Positions 1 through 9,708 of a stretch of 57,261 bases of DNA are shown here, piece by piece. Source of the stretch: Prochlorococcus sp. AG-673-M19 (GTDB lineage Bacteria > Cyanobacteriota > Cyanobacteriia > PCC-6307 > Cyanobiaceae); the NCBI GenBank assembly GCA_003211115.1, contig QCTP01000007.1, forward strand, positions 1-57,261. Reading direction: 5' to 3'. The notes beneath the pieces are model-generated. The model did no database searches and had not been told where the DNA came from. It was given only the letters and a program-made list of their open reading frames with translations. Positions within the stretch are counted from its first letter, which is position 1; every line of letters begins with the position of its first letter. Made by a program: the position numbers and the translations under genes.

Positions 1-1
1 A

Positions 2-1609
2 CCAGAGGCACTTGCTGTAAAACTTGGTCCTTACAATATTACTGATTTAACTTCTATTAGTGTTTCGGAAACTTTATTTCATATCGAGAAGTTAATGGGA
101 TTAAATAAAAATAAAAACGAAAATATTGCTTTATCTGAGAAACAAAAACAAATAGGCGAATTGGTTTTAAAAGAAATTCGATTACGTTTAAAGTTTCTTA
201 TCAATGTGGGTTTAGATTATTTAACTTTAGATAGACCAGCGATGACTCTTTCAGGAGGAGAAGCTCAGCGTATCAGATTAGCAACCCAGATAGGAGCTGG
301 TTTAACGGGTGTTCTATATGTATTGGATGAACCAAGTATAGGTTTACACCAAAGAGATAATGATAGATTGCTTGAAACATTAAAAGATCTCAGAGACCTA
401 GGGAATACTTTGGTTGTTGTTGAACATGATGAAGATACTATGAAATCTGCTGATTACCTAGTAGATATAGGTCCAGGTGCAGGAGTTTATGGTGGAGAGA
501 TTATAGCAAAAGGTTCATTTGATGACGTCTTAAACTCAGAAAAGTCATTGACTGGAGCTTATCTTAGTGGAAGAAAGTCTATTCCTACTCCTAAAGAGAG
601 AAGGGCTTCAGTAAAAAAAAGTTTAATTTTAAATAACTGTGTTAAAAATAATTTAAAAAATATATCTGTTGAATTTCCTCTAGGGAGATTAGTTTCTGTA
701 ACTGGAGTAAGCGGTAGTGGAAAAAGTACATTAGTTAATGAATTATTACATCCTGCATTGTGCCATTCTCTTGGTTTAAAAGTTCCTTTCCCAAAGGGGG
801 TTAAAGAGTTGAAAGGTATAAAAGCTATAGACAAAGTAATTGTTATTGATCAATCTCCTATTGGAAGAACACCAAGATCTAACCCTGCTACTTATACAGG
901 TGCTTTTGACCCGATTAGACAGTTATTTACTGCCACTGTTGAAGCTAAAGCCAGAGGATATCAAGCTGGACAATTTAGTTTTAATGTAAAAGGTGGAAGA
1001 TGCGAAGCGTGTAGAGGGCAAGGAGTTAATGTTATTGAAATGAATTTTTTACCTGATGTTTATGTTCAATGTGATGTATGTAAGGGTGCTCGTTTTAATA
1101 GAGAAACGCTTCAAGTTAAATACAAAGGTTTTAATATTTCAGATGTCTTAGAAATGACTGTTGAGCAGGCTGCTGAAACTTTTTCTGCTATTCCTCAAGC
1201 AGCTGATAGATTATCTACATTAGTTGATGTAGGGCTTGGTTACGTCAAATTAGGACAGCCGGCACCAACATTATCTGGAGGAGAAGCACAAAGAGTAAAA
1301 TTAGCAACCGAATTATCAAAAAGAGCTACTGGAAAAACTTTATATTTAATTGACGAGCCAACAACAGGGTTAAGTTTTTATGATGTTCATAAATTAATGG
1401 ACGTTATTCAACGCTTAGTAGATAAAGGTAATTCAGTAATTGTTATTGAGCATAATTTAGATGTCATTAGATGTTCAGATTGGATAATAGATCTTGGACC
1501 TGATGGAGGTGATAAAGGTGGAGAGATTATCGTAGAGGGTACACCTGAAGACGTTGCGAAAGACTCAACAAGTTATACAGCTAAATATCTAAAAAAGGCT
1601 CTAAATTAG
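2..1609 (+). CDS. uvrA: UvrABC excinuclease subunit A, 3' part (N-terminus outside window)
   Basis: This is the DNA-damage recognition ATPase of nucleotide excision repair. The frame is open from base 2, so the gene starts upstream. About 535 residues are visible, against roughly 940-970 for the full family. The visible part has the signature and Walker B of the first ABC module ([14 protein letters not shown] near nt 250, LDEPSIGL near nt 330). The second module follows with its Walker A (GVSGSGKST near nt 705), the zinc module with CEAC near nt 1000 and CDVC near nt 1075, a second LSGGEAQR near nt 1275 and IDEPTTGL near nt 1350. The gene ends in TAG. A Met codon at 95 lies inside the conserved protein and is not the true start. 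Nothing in the visible part looks broken. Confidence 0.97.
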   Translation, partial: PEALAVKLGPYNITDLTSISVSETLFHIEKLMGLNKNKNENIALSEKQKQIGELVLKEIRLRLKFLINVGLDYLTLDRPAMTLSGGEAQRIRLATQIGAGLTGVLYVLDEPSIGLHQRDNDRLLETLKDLRDLGNTLVVVEHDEDTMKSADYLVDIGPGAGVYGGEIIAKGSFDDVLNSEKSLTGAYLSGRKSIPTPKERRASVKKSLILNNCVKNNLKNISVEFPLGRLVSVTGVSGSGKSTLVNELLHPALCHSLGLKVPFPKGVKELKGIKAIDKVIVIDQSPIGRTPRSNPATYTGAFDPIRQLFTATVEAKARGYQAGQFSFNVKGGRCEACRGQGVNVIEMNFLPDVYVQCDVCKGARFNRETLQVKYKGFNISDVLEMTVEQAAETFSAIPQAADRLSTLVDVGLGYVKLGQPAPTLSGGEAQRVKLATELSKRATGKTLYLIDEPTTGLSFYDVHKLMDVIQRLVDKGNSVIVIEHNLDVIRCSDWIIDLGPDGGDKGGEIIVEGTPEDVAKDSTSYTAKYLKKALN

Positions 1610-1810
1610 CTTTTTAACTAGTTATATTTCTTCGTAATGATTATTTAATTACTTTTAAATTGTTTTTTGATAAAGTCGCTATTTTTTAGTCATAGCCTGA
1701 ATTTTAAGTATTTATACTTTTTATTAAATACTAAATCATAATGCTTTCTTAATATTTCTAAGTGAAATACACCTTATTTCTAATAGGAGATTGTATCAGG
1801 GACGTAGAAA

Positions 1811-3223
1811 ATGAATTTGAAATTCTTACACTTACATCTGCATGGTTTAATACGCTCAAATAATCTTGAATTAGGTAGAGATTCAGATACTGGTGGGCAA
1901 ACGCAATATGTATTGGAATTAGTGAAAAGTTTAGCAAATATTTCTGATGTTAACCAAGTTGATTTAGTTACTCGTCTTATCAGTGATAGTAAGGTAGATA
2001 ATTCTTATTCAAAAGAGAGAGAATTTATTGAACCGGGGGCACAAATAATAAGATTTCAATTTGGTCCCAGTAAATATTTAAGAAAAGAATTACTTTGGCC
2101 GCATTTAGATGAATTAACCCATGATCTTATTAAGTATTATCAAATACATGAAAATAAGCCAAATTTCATACATGCGCATTATGCAGATGCTGGATATGTA
2201 GGTGTTCGATTAAGCAAGGCCCTTAAAGTGCCATTGATTTTTACAGGTCATTCTTTAGGAAGAGAAAAAAAAAGAAAACTACTTGAGGCTGGTTTAAGAA
2301 TCAATCAAATTGAAAAGTTGTATTGTGTTAGTAAAAGAATTAATGCAGAAGAAGAAGCTCTTAAATATGCGGATGTTGTTGTGACAAGCACTAAACAAGA
2401 ATCTGTATTTCAATATTCTCAATATAACTCTTTTTCATTAGAAAAATCTAAAGTTATTGCTCCCGGAGTCGATCATAATAAATTTCATCATATTCATTCA
2501 ACAACTGAGACTTCTGAAATTGATAATATGATGCTTCCTTTTTTGAAAGATTTAAGTAAGCCTCCACTTTTGGCTATATCTAGAGCAGTAAGAAGAAAAA
2601 ATATTCCGTCTTTAGTTGAAGCATATGGCAGATCAGAAAAATTAAAAAGAAAAGCTAACTTGGTTTTAGTTTTGGGTTGTAGAGATAATACTTCAAAACT
2701 TGATTCTCAACAAAGAGATGTTTTCCAAAAGATTTTTGAAATGATAGATAAATATAATTTATATGGAAAAGTAGCTTATCCTAAGAAACATTCTCCAACA
2801 AATATTCCTTCATTGTATAGATGGGCTGCAAGCAGGGGAGGGATTTTTGTAAATCCTGCATTGACTGAGCCTTTTGGTTTAACATTACTTGAGGCTGCTT
2901 CATGTGGGTTGCCAATTATTGCTACCGATGATGGAGGCCCAAAAGAGATTCACTCAAAATGTGAAAATGGCTTATTAGTAGATGTGACTGATATTAATAA
3001 GTTGAAAATTGCTCTTGAAAAAGGTATTTCAAATAGTTCTCAATGGAAATTTTGGAGTAAAAATGGAATTGAAGGGGTTCATAGGCATTTTAGTTGGAAT
3101 ACTCACGTCAGAAATTATTTATCAATACTGGCAAGCTATCATCAAAAATCAATAATAGACTCATCATCTGGAATCAAAGAAAGTTGTTTAAAAGGTAGTT
3201 CTTCACTTATAAAACCCCATTGA
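1811..3223 (+). CDS. sps: Sucrose-phosphate synthase, glucosyltransferase domain only
   Basis: The family makes sucrose-6-phosphate from UDP- or ADP-glucose and fructose-6-phosphate; sucrose is a compatible solute in picocyanobacteria. The 470-aa product begins with the SPS hallmarks HGLIR and LELGRDSDTGGQTQYV (residues about 12-35), then HAHYADAG and FTGHSLGR, and a GT4 E-x7-E region, EPFGLTLLEAASCG, near residue 355. The homologous part ends near HFSWNTHVRNYLS. There is no C-terminal HAD-type sucrose-phosphatase-like domain, which longer cyanobacterial SPS proteins of about 710-720 aa carry. The last 27 codons lie antisense to the next gene. A specific role in sucrose rather than another glycosyl transfer is inferred from the N-terminal motifs. 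Confidence 0.9.
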   Translation: MNLKFLHLHLHGLIRSNNLELGRDSDTGGQTQYVLELVKSLANISDVNQVDLVTRLISDSKVDNSYSKEREFIEPGAQIIRFQFGPSKYLRKELLWPHLDELTHDLIKYYQIHENKPNFIHAHYADAGYVGVRLSKALKVPLIFTGHSLGREKKRKLLEAGLRINQIEKLYCVSKRINAEEEALKYADVVVTSTKQESVFQYSQYNSFSLEKSKVIAPGVDHNKFHHIHSTTETSEIDNMMLPFLKDLSKPPLLAISRAVRRKNIPSLVEAYGRSEKLKRKANLVLVLGCRDNTSKLDSQQRDVFQKIFEMIDKYNLYGKVAYPKKHSPTNIPSLYRWAASRGGIFVNPALTEPFGLTLLEAASCGLPIIATDDGGPKEIHSKCENGLLVDVTDINKLKIALEKGISNSSQWKFWSKNGIEGVHRHFSWNTHVRNYLSILASYHQKSIIDSSSGIKESCLKGSSSLIKPH

Positions 3224-3402
3224 TCAAAAATTTTGGGATCATTATGAATGATTAATTGATTTTTATGAGTCTTTTTTAATTTAAATCCTTTTTGAGATAA
3301 TTTTTTTATTAAATTTGCAGTTTCTTCAAATCGGGAAGCCATTGCATCAAGACTGGCACAGTCACTTGTTAAACCATCATCTTTCCAAGTAAAGAAACTC
3401 AT
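3142..3402 (-). CDS. Small hypothetical protein, 86 aa, overlapping the end of sps
   Basis: I do not recognise a family. The 86-aa soluble protein starts with ATG (MSFFTWKDDG), has a probable helical middle rich in Lys and Leu, and ends in an acidic tail (PDDESIIDF). It has no signal peptide or membrane segment. It is convergent with sps and shares 82 bp with it, so both genes' C-terminal codons are written on opposite strands. It sits just upstream of mraY on the same strand but 13 bp in the downstream direction of that gene's stop, so it follows mraY in transcription. Its composition looks like a real soluble protein rather than a shadow, and the part outside the overlap is 179 bp long. Confidence 0.55.
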   Translation of the reverse strand: MSFFTWKDDGLTSDCASLDAMASRFEETANLIKKLSQKGFKLKKTHKNQLIIHNDPKIFDQWGFISEELPFKQLSLIPDDESIIDF

Positions 3403-3415
3403 TTTAAATAGTACC

Positions 3416-4492
3416 TTAAAGCTTTATTTTTAAGACTATACCTAAAACAACAAGTAATATGTTTACTTTCCAGAAATTTTCAACTATTTTTTCTTCTTTC
3501 ATACCTTTTAGTTCAAAATGATGATGAATTGGCGCCATTAAAAAAACTCTTTTCCCATTTTTAAATATTTTTTTTGTTATTTTAAAAAAACCAACTTGAA
3601 TAATTACTGACAAAGCTTCAATAATAAATACTCCTGAGATAATAAATAAAGTAACAAAACTGTTAGTTAATATTGCAATAAATCCTAATGATGCCCCAAT
3701 TGTTAATGATCCTGTATCACCCATAAATATCTTTGCAGGATATTTATTAAATTTTAGAAATCCTATACATAAACCTGACATTGCATAAGAAATAAGACCG
3801 AAAATAATTAATTCGTTTTGATCTTTAATAAATATTTCTGTACCTAGTCCATAAAAGACTATTGAGCTACACCCAGATGCTAATCCGTCTAGGCCATCAG
3901 TTAGATTTACTGCATTACTTAAACCTACTAGGGTAATAAAACATATTGGAATTATTATTAGATTTGTATCTATATTCCAATTATTAGATAAAGCTATTAA
4001 AGGATTAATATGATTACTTTGAAATGCTAAAACGATGAATAATATGGAAATAATGGCTTGTAAAGAAAATTTTTCATTACCTTCTAAACCTGTATTTTTT
4101 TTGTTCGCAATGCTTAAATAATCGTCTAAAATTCCTATTAAAAAAAAACTTAAAGTACAAAAAAATAATAATAATAGTCCAATTGAATTAAAGCTACTAT
4201 TTACTACTAAAAGTAGTAATAAAAAAGGGAGTATGATAAATACCCCACCCATGGTAGGAGTGTTATTTTTTTTTAAATGAAGTGAAGGACCTTCAGCCCT
4301 AATTTTCTGTAATAGATTTAATTTTGAAATTACTTTTAAACCGTATTTTGTAAGAAATAAAGAAATAAAATAAAATAGCAGAAAAATACTAACTATAAGT
4401 AAATTACTAAAAATAAATGAATTTACTATTAATGAAAATAAAATTAAAGAGAGTAAAGAAGTAAAATTTAGTGTTTTAGTCTTCCCAATCAT
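3416..4492 (-). CDS. mraY: Phospho-N-acetylmuramoyl-pentapeptide transferase (MraY)
   Basis: This integral membrane enzyme transfers phospho-MurNAc-pentapeptide from UDP to undecaprenyl phosphate, giving lipid I of peptidoglycan synthesis. The 358-aa product is very hydrophobic, consistent with about ten transmembrane segments. Family motifs are present in order: PTMGG, the Mg-binding DDYLSI, NAVNLTDGLDGLA, MGDTGSL and the histidine-rich APIHHHFE loop near the C-terminus. Length is normal for the family. The ATG start lies 17 bp inside the upstream DUF3134-type gene, suggesting translational coupling of the two. It is not in a cell-wall (mur) cluster in this window. Confidence 0.96.
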   Translation of the reverse strand: MIGKTKTLNFTSLLSLILFSLIVNSFIFSNLLIVSIFLLFYFISLFLTKYGLKVISKLNLLQKIRAEGPSLHLKKNNTPTMGGVFIILPFLLLLLVVNSSFNSIGLLLLFFCTLSFFLIGILDDYLSIANKKNTGLEGNEKFSLQAIISILFIVLAFQSNHINPLIALSNNWNIDTNLIIIPICFITLVGLSNAVNLTDGLDGLASGCSSIVFYGLGTEIFIKDQNELIIFGLISYAMSGLCIGFLKFNKYPAKIFMGDTGSLTIGASLGFIAILTNSFVTLFIISGVFIIEALSVIIQVGFFKITKKIFKNGKRVFLMAPIHHHFELKGMKEEKIVENFWKVNILLVVLGIVLKIKL

Positions 4493-4754
4493 CTTCTGAA
4501 GAATCTTCTTCGGTTTTATAATCTTCTTTTTCTCCCATTAAAGCTGAAAGTTCTTCTTCTTCAATTGTACTTATTTCTTGAGAGTCACCATCTTTTTCAG
4601 TCACAAGTCTTCCAGTTTCTTCAAGCCAAGATAATAAATCAGGTTCTTCTCTTAAAGGTAATACAGGCGCAGGTTCTTCTCTGTGATAACAAGTTAATGC
4701 TGGATTTACTTCAGCAATTTCATTTAATCTAAGTTGGAGTTTATTCGATTCCAT
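4476..4754 (-). CDS. DUF3134-type acidic protein upstream of mraY
   Basis: This 92-aa soluble, very acidic protein carries a core REEPAPVLPLREEPDLLSWLEETGRL near residues 25-50. I associate this core with the cyanobacterial DUF3134 family, which has no known function. The C-terminal third is a Glu/Asp-rich tail (GEKEDYKTEEDSSEDDWED). Its last 17 bases overlap the start of mraY, so the two are probably co-transcribed and coupled. No catalytic motif or membrane segment is visible. The family assignment is from memory of the core motif and would need a profile search; that this is a real gene is well supported by the coupling and composition. Confidence 0.75.
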   Translation of the reverse strand: MESNKLQLRLNEIAEVNPALTCYHREEPAPVLPLREEPDLLSWLEETGRLVTEKDGDSQEISTIEEEELSALMGEKEDYKTEEDSSEDDWED

Positions 4755-4807
4755 TAAAAAATTTTACCTTCTTATAACATAATACATAAACATGCATATA
4801 AAAAATT

Positions 4808-5011
4808 TTGTTTGATAAAGAAAATTTAAAATATTTTTTAATTTGGCCAATTTCAATTGTGTTGGCTATTTTTTTTAGATTCTATGGCTTGTTAAAGCAA
4901 GAGAGTTTATTAATTAATAACTATCTTGTTCTTTTACTGGTTTTTGGTCCAGCACTTGTAGTTACAATAATATTAGTTTTTAATAAAATTTTGAAAGTTC
5001 GAGGAAATTAA
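4808..5011 (+). CDS. Small membrane protein, 67 aa, TTG start
   Basis: Unrecognised protein with two predicted transmembrane segments: residues about 9-26 (YFLIWPISIVLAIFFRF region) and about 36-58 (NYLVLLLVFGPALVVTIILVF). A short polar loop separates them and the C-terminus is basic. No ATG is available: an in-frame stop lies just upstream and the first usable start is TTG at 4808. It is divergent from the DUF3134-type gene with 53 bp between starts, and it ends 31 bp before argG on the same strand. It could therefore be the first gene of an argG transcript. The hydrophobic pattern supports a real small membrane protein, but function is unknown. Confidence 0.6.
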   Translation: MFDKENLKYFLIWPISIVLAIFFRFYGLLKQESLLINNYLVLLLVFGPALVVTIILVFNKILKVRGN

Positions 5012-5042
5012 GATCTCAGACTTTCATTGGAGGTAATTTTTA

Positions 5043-6254
5043 ATGCAACAGGTAAAAAAAGTTGTTCTTGCATATTCAGGAGGAGTTGATACAAGTGTTT
5101 GTATTCCCTATTTAAAAAATGAATATGGAATTTCAGAAGTGATAACTTTTGTAGCTGATCTTGGTCAAGGAGATGATTTAGAGAGTATTAGACAAAAAGC
5201 TTTAAATTCAGGTGCGACGCAATCTGTGATTGGTGATTTAGTAGATAATTTTGTAGAAAAGTACGCTTTTCCTGCTATTAGAGCAAATGCACTTTATGGA
5301 GAAAAGTATCCTCTATCAACTGCTTTAGCTAGACCGTTGATAGCAGAAAACCTTGTAACTTTGGCAAGAGAATTAAATGCTGATGCAGTGGCGCATGGTT
5401 GTACAGGTAAAGGAAATGATCAAGTAAGATTTGACTTGGCTATTCATGCCTTAGGACCTGATTTAAAGATAATTACACCTGCTAGAGAATGGAAGATGAG
5501 TAGGGAAGAAGCTATTTTATATGGAGAAAAATTTGGTATTCCAGCTCCTGTTTCTAAGAAGTCACCCTATTCCATTGATGTAAATCTTCTAGGTCGTAGT
5601 ATTGAAGCTGGTTTATTGGAAGATCCTATGCAAGAACCTAATGAAGATGTTTTTGCTATGACTTCTTCGATTAATGACGCACCAAATTCTCCAAAAGAGA
5701 TAGAAATTGTTTTTAAAAATGGATTTCCTATTGGGATAGGGAATGAATCTTTAAGTCCTGTGGAGATTATTCAAAAGGCTAATTTTTTAGCAGGAGAGCA
5801 CGGTTTTGGAAGAATAGATATGATTGAAGATAGAGTAGTTGGGATTAAGAGTAGAGAAATCTATGAGACACCTGGTCTTTTACTTTTGATAAAAGCGCAT
5901 AAAGAGTTGGAAAGCATAACGTTAAATCCAGATGTTTTAGATTTTAAAAATTTAGTTGAAAAAAAATGGGGTCAATTAGTTTACCAGGGTTTTTGGTTTG
6001 GTCCACTAAAGAAAGCATTAGATGGTTTTATTGATTCAACTCAAACTTCCGTTAATGGAAGGGTGAAGATAAGATTACACAAAGGAAATGCAATTGTAAT
6101 TGGTAGATCTTCTGAAAACAATTCTCTTTATAGGGAAGATTTAGCAACATACAGTAAAGATGATATTTTTAATCATGAACAGGCCGAAGGATTTATTTAT
6201 ATGTGGGGGATGTCTAATAAAATTTGGGCAGAATTATATTCAAAAAAAGATTAA
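5043..6254 (+). CDS. argG: Argininosuccinate synthase
   Basis: ArgG condenses citrulline and aspartate using ATP to give argininosuccinate, the penultimate step of arginine synthesis. The 403-aa protein has normal family length. It opens with the PP-loop ATP-pyrophosphatase motif AYSGGVDTS (residues about 9-17) and has [12 protein letters not shown] near residue 120 in the citrulline/aspartate-binding region. The start is secured by a GGAGG ribosome binding site at 5029-5033, nine bases before the ATG. It is convergent with rpsF; only 7 bp separate the two stops, so the terminators must overlap coding sequence. Confidence 0.97.
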   Translation: MQQVKKVVLAYSGGVDTSVCIPYLKNEYGISEVITFVADLGQGDDLESIRQKALNSGATQSVIGDLVDNFVEKYAFPAIRANALYGEKYPLSTALARPLIAENLVTLARELNADAVAHGCTGKGNDQVRFDLAIHALGPDLKIITPAREWKMSREEAILYGEKFGIPAPVSKKSPYSIDVNLLGRSIEAGLLEDPMQEPNEDVFAMTSSINDAPNSPKEIEIVFKNGFPIGIGNESLSPVEIIQKANFLAGEHGFGRIDMIEDRVVGIKSREIYETPGLLLLIKAHKELESITLNPDVLDFKNLVEKKWGQLVYQGFWFGPLKKALDGFIDSTQTSVNGRVKIRLHKGNAIVIGRSSENNSLYREDLATYSKDDIFNHEQAEGFIYMWGMSNKIWAELYSKKD

Positions 6255-6261
6255 TTGAGAT

Positions 6262-6729
6262 TCAAGATTCTACAGGCTCTTTAATTTCAGGTGTTTGAGA
6301 TTCTAAATTTTCTTTCTTTTTATTATTTGATTCTTCAGCTTTAGCCTCTGATTTATTATTTGAATCAATATTCGCATTTTCTTTGTCTTCTGATTGATTG
6401 GAACCTTTATTCGATGATCTTGGAGTCGGCAGAGGCCCTTCTTGTTTTACTGTCAAATATCTAATAACATCCTCACTTAAACGCATTGCTTTTTCAATTT
6501 TGAAAATATGTTGACCATCACCTTGATGACTTAACTGAACATATATTCCTTCTCTGTGTTTTGCTATTTGATAAGCTAATCTTCTTTTGCCTCTCATCTG
6601 ACTATCTAGTATTTTGCCTCCTATTTCTTCTAGAAGTTTATTGTATTTATTAATATGATTAGTTACCTCATCCTCCGCGATGTCTGGGCGAAGGATATAC
6701 ATTGTTTCATAATAGATTTGATCAGTCAT
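6262..6729 (-). CDS. rpsF: Ribosomal protein S6 with long polar C-terminal tail
   Basis: S6 is a small-subunit protein that binds the central domain of 16S rRNA together with S18. I place the start at the ATG at 6729 ([16 protein letters not shown]), since this gives the conserved S6 N-terminus; an in-frame upstream codon would add nine unrelated residues and cut into a hairpin. The resulting 155-aa protein has the S6 fold in residues about 5-95 ([27 protein letters not shown]). A hydrophilic tail of about 60 residues follows, rich in Ser, Asn, Lys and Glu. Tails of this kind occur in cyanobacterial S6. rpsR is not adjacent. The leader can fold into a hairpin ending seven bases before the ATG. 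Confidence 0.95.
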   Translation of the reverse strand: MTDQIYYETMYILRPDIAEDEVTNHINKYNKLLEEIGGKILDSQMRGKRRLAYQIAKHREGIYVQLSHQGDGQHIFKIEKAMRLSEDVIRYLTVKQEGPLPTPRSSNKGSNQSEDKENANIDSNNKSEAKAEESNNKKKENLESQTPEIKEPVES

Positions 6730-6735
6730 AATTTT

Positions 6736-6776
6736 CAGACAAGGTCTTTGGCTCAATATTTTTTATTGAGCGTCTG
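6736..6776 (-). promoter_or_regulatory. Hairpin in the rpsF leader, candidate translational control element
   Basis: On the minus strand a CAGAC/GTCTG outer helix (5 bp) encloses a perfect 8-bp helix GCTCAATA/TATTGAGC with a five-base A-rich loop. About ten unpaired bases, CAAAGACCTT, lie on the 3' side between the two helices. The structure ends seven bases before the rpsF ATG, so it would bury the ribosome-binding region. S6:S18 autoregulation through a bulged stem in the rpsF leader is known in other bacteria, but the CCG trinucleotide typical of that motif is not evident here. Structure is seen in the sequence; function is inferred. Confidence 0.4.
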
Positions 6777-6836
6777 TGCATTACTTACGATACATTATCA
6801 AGGTCAAAATTCTTGTAAATAAATTTAATTATTTTC

Positions 6837-7694
6837 CTAAAGATATTTTTTTATTGCATCATTCATAACTTCAAAAGGTATTTCTAATCCATTTGTCCAG
6901 AATGATAAAGATTTAGCTCCTTGAGCAATTAGCATTTGTATCCCATCAATAGTCATGCATCCTTTTTTATCGCAAAATTTTAAAAAGGGGGTAGGAGATG
7001 GACTATAAATTAAATCATAAACAATTGTATTTGAGTTAATGGTGTCCCAAAAACTTTGACCAAATGGAAGATCATCATCATTTATTGTTTTATTCATTCC
7101 TACAGGAGTTGTATTGACTATTAAATCAGTTTCTTGAATTAAACTATCAATTTTGATATCGGTATTTAGTAAACCTTCTATTTTGATATCATTTTCAAAG
7201 TTTGTTATTAAAGCATTTAATGAATTTTTATTACGTGAAATAATTGTGATTTTTGATAATTTTAAATTTATAAGACCTTGAATTACTGATCTTGCTGCAC
7301 CTCCAGAGCCTAAAACAATAGAAGATTTTTTCATTAAATTAAGGTTTTTTAGAGGATAGATAAATCCATCAATATCCGTATTTGTACCAATCCAATCTTT
7401 GTTGTCTTTTAATTTAAGAGTATTTATAGCCTTTACTTTTTTTGCAACTGGAGATATTTCATTACAACAATGAAATACTCTTTGTTTAAAAGGAATTGTG
7501 ATATTTAACCCTTTACAATTCATTTTTTTTAGAGAATCAACTACTATTTCTAGGTCTTCGTTTTTACAAGGAATTGCTATATAAATTAAATCCAGGCCTA
7601 AATATTTAATAGCTGCATTTTGCATTATTGGGGACAAAGAGTGACTTACTGGGTTTCCAATCAAAGCAAGAAATGATGTTTTACTTGTAATCAT
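6837..7694 (-). CDS. aroE: Shikimate dehydrogenase
   Basis: AroE reduces 3-dehydroshikimate to shikimate with NADPH in the route to chorismate. Taken from the ATG at 7694 the protein is 285 aa and starts MITSKTSFLALIGNPVSHSLSP, the usual N-terminus with the shikimate-binding SxS pair. NITIPFK supplies the catalytic Lys and GSGGAARSV is the NADP-binding glycine loop. NTTPVGM follows, and the C-terminus has the IDGIQMLIAQGA helix. A GTG at 7742 would add 16 residues and has a GAGG only two bases upstream, so I prefer the ATG. The gene is divergent from dnaK. Confidence 0.93.
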   Translation of the reverse strand: MITSKTSFLALIGNPVSHSLSPIMQNAAIKYLGLDLIYIAIPCKNEDLEIVVDSLKKMNCKGLNITIPFKQRVFHCCNEISPVAKKVKAINTLKLKDNKDWIGTNTDIDGFIYPLKNLNLMKKSSIVLGSGGAARSVIQGLINLKLSKITIISRNKNSLNALITNFENDIKIEGLLNTDIKIDSLIQETDLIVNTTPVGMNKTINDDDLPFGQSFWDTINSNTIVYDLIYSPSPTPFLKFCDKKGCMTIDGIQMLIAQGAKSLSFWTNGLEIPFEVMNDAIKKYL

Positions 7695-7812
7695 TTTTTT
7701 GAGAGATTTTGAATAATAAATTTTAATCTGTTCGGGAACCACACCTCGTTTCAGAGTAACAATAATGACGTCAATGAACGATTATGGAGAATATTAAAAC
7801 GAGTATTGATCC

Positions 7813-9708
7813 ATGGGGAAGGTTGTTGGAATTGATTTAGGAACAACTAATAGTTGTGTTGCTGTAATGGAAGGTGGTAAACCTACTGTAATAGCAAATG
7901 CAGAGGGTTTCAGAACAACTCCATCTGTTGTTGCATATACAAAAAATCAAGATCAACTTGTCGGCCAGATTGCAAAACGACAAGCTGTTATGAATCCTGA
8001 AAATACTTTTTACTCTGCCAAGCGTTTTGTTGGTAGAAGAGTTGATGAAGTTAACGACGAATCAAAAGAAGTTAGTTACGGAATTGAAAAGGCTGGTTCA
8101 AATGTAAAATTGAAATGTCCAGTTTTAGACAAGCAATTTTCTCCAGAGGAAGTAAGTGCACAGGTCTTAAGAAAACTCTCTGAAGATGCAGGAAAATATT
8201 TGGGAGAAAATATTACTCAAGCAGTTATAACAGTTCCAGCTTATTTTAATGATTCCCAAAGACAAGCTACAAAAGATGCAGGAAAAATAGCTGGACTTGA
8301 AGTTTTAAGAATAATTAATGAACCTACAGCTGCTGCATTAGCATATGGATTAGATAAAAAAAACAATGAAAGAATACTTGTTTTTGATTTGGGTGGTGGA
8401 ACTTTTGACGTTTCAGTTCTAGAAGTTGGAGATGGTGTATTTGAAGTCTTATCAACTTCTGGTGATACTCATTTAGGTGGAGACGATTTCGATAGATGTA
8501 TTGTTGATCATCTTGCAAGCATTTTTAAAACTAATGAAGGTATTGACCTAAGACAAGATAAACAAGCTTTACAACGCCTTACTGAAGCTGCTGAAAAGGC
8601 AAAAATTGAACTTTCCAACGCTACTCAAAGTGAAATAAATTTACCTTTTATAACTGCTACCCCAGAAGGTCCAAAGCATCTTGACTTAAATTTAACTAGA
8701 GCAAATTTCGAAGAACTTGCTTCTAAATTAATAGATAGATGTAGAGTTCCAGTAGAGCAAGCTCTTAAGGATGCAAAGCTCTCTACAGGAGAAATTGATG
8801 AAATAGTTATGGTTGGTGGTTCAACTAGAATGCCGGCTGTTCAAGAGTTAGTTAAACGAGTTACAGGAAAAGATCCTAATCAAACTGTTAATCCAGATGA
8901 GGTTGTAGCGGTAGGTGCAGCTATTCAAGGAGGTGTTTTAGCCGGCGAAGTTAAAGATATTTTGTTGCTAGATGTTACCCCTTTATCTCTCGGTGTTGAG
9001 ACTTTAGGGGGAGTAATGACAAAAATGATTACTCGAAATACAACTGTCCCAACAAAAAAAGCTGAAACTTATTCAACTGCTGTTGACGGACAAACTAATG
9101 TTGAGATTCATGTCTTGCAGGGTGAAAGAGAAATGGCTTCAGATAACAAAAGTTTAGGAACCTTTAGATTAGATGGAATTCCATCTGCTCCAAGAGGAGT
9201 TCCTCAAATTGAAGTAACCTTTGATATTGATGCAAATGGTATCTTAAGTGTCACTGCTAAAGATAAAGGAAGCGGCAAGGAACAATCTATCTCTATTACA
9301 GGTGCCTCAACTCTTTCAGATAATGAAGTTGAAAAAATGGTGAAAGATGCTGAATCTAATGCATCTGTCGATAAAGAAAAAAGAGAGAAAATCGATCTAA
9401 AGAATCAAGCTGAAACGCTTGTTTATCAAACAGAAAAACAATTAGGAGAACTGGGGGACAAAGTTGATGCTTCTGCTAAAGATAAAGTTGAAGAAAAAAG
9501 TAAAGCATTAAAAGAAGCAACTTCAAAAGAAGATTATGAAGCTATGAAAAAATTATTAGAAGAACTACAGCAAGAACTTTATGCAATTGGTTCCTCCGTA
9601 TATCAACAGCCAGGTAATCAACCTCCAGCACCAGGGACTCCAGATTCAAATGATAAAGGTGCTGATGATGATGTAATTGATGCAGACTTTACAGAGACAA
9701 AAGATTAA
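7813..9708 (+). CDS. dnaK: Hsp70 chaperone DnaK
   Basis: DnaK is the ATP-dependent Hsp70 that binds unfolded peptides with DnaJ and GrpE. The 631-aa product has the full architecture. The ATPase domain covers residues 1 to about 380, with [14 protein letters not shown], the second phosphate loop [16 protein letters not shown] and [13 protein letters not shown]. The linker is [14 protein letters not shown] substrate-binding beta domain and helical lid follow. The tail ends [14 protein letters not shown], close to the EEVKD-type ending of bacterial DnaK. No CIRCE element is seen in the 118 bp before it. No dnaJ or grpE is adjacent. Its stop overlaps the convergent FAD oxidase gene by 4 bp. Cyanobacteria carry several dnaK genes; I do not assign which paralog this is beyond its canonical form. 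Confidence 0.97.
   Translation: MGKVVGIDLGTTNSCVAVMEGGKPTVIANAEGFRTTPSVVAYTKNQDQLVGQIAKRQAVMNPENTFYSAKRFVGRRVDEVNDESKEVSYGIEKAGSNVKLKCPVLDKQFSPEEVSAQVLRKLSEDAGKYLGENITQAVITVPAYFNDSQRQATKDAGKIAGLEVLRIINEPTAAALAYGLDKKNNERILVFDLGGGTFDVSVLEVGDGVFEVLSTSGDTHLGGDDFDRCIVDHLASIFKTNEGIDLRQDKQALQRLTEAAEKAKIELSNATQSEINLPFITATPEGPKHLDLNLTRANFEELASKLIDRCRVPVEQALKDAKLSTGEIDEIVMVGGSTRMPAVQELVKRVTGKDPNQTVNPDEVVAVGAAIQGGVLAGEVKDILLLDVTPLSLGVETLGGVMTKMITRNTTVPTKKAETYSTAVDGQTNVEIHVLQGEREMASDNKSLGTFRLDGIPSAPRGVPQIEVTFDIDANGILSVTAKDKGSGKEQSISITGASTLSDNEVEKMVKDAESNASVDKEKREKIDLKNQAETLVYQTEKQLGELGDKVDASAKDKVEEKSKALKEATSKEDYEAMKKLLEELQQELYAIGSSVYQQPGNQPPAPGTPDSNDKGADDDVIDADFTETKD

Noticed and set aside
1707-1732. AT-rich inverted repeat AGTATTTA/TAAATACT after uvrA as a terminator
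   Set aside because: No T tract follows the stem on the plus strand and the stem is mostly A/T, so it is not a convincing intrinsic terminator.
1795-1806. GGGACGTAG before sps, reminiscent of a glutamine riboswitch 3' segment
   Set aside because: The partner segment and the rest of the consensus are missing, so the similarity is superficial.
7743-7812. CIRCE or another heat-shock element before dnaK
   Set aside because: No TTAGCACTC/GAGTGCTAA repeat is present in this interval.
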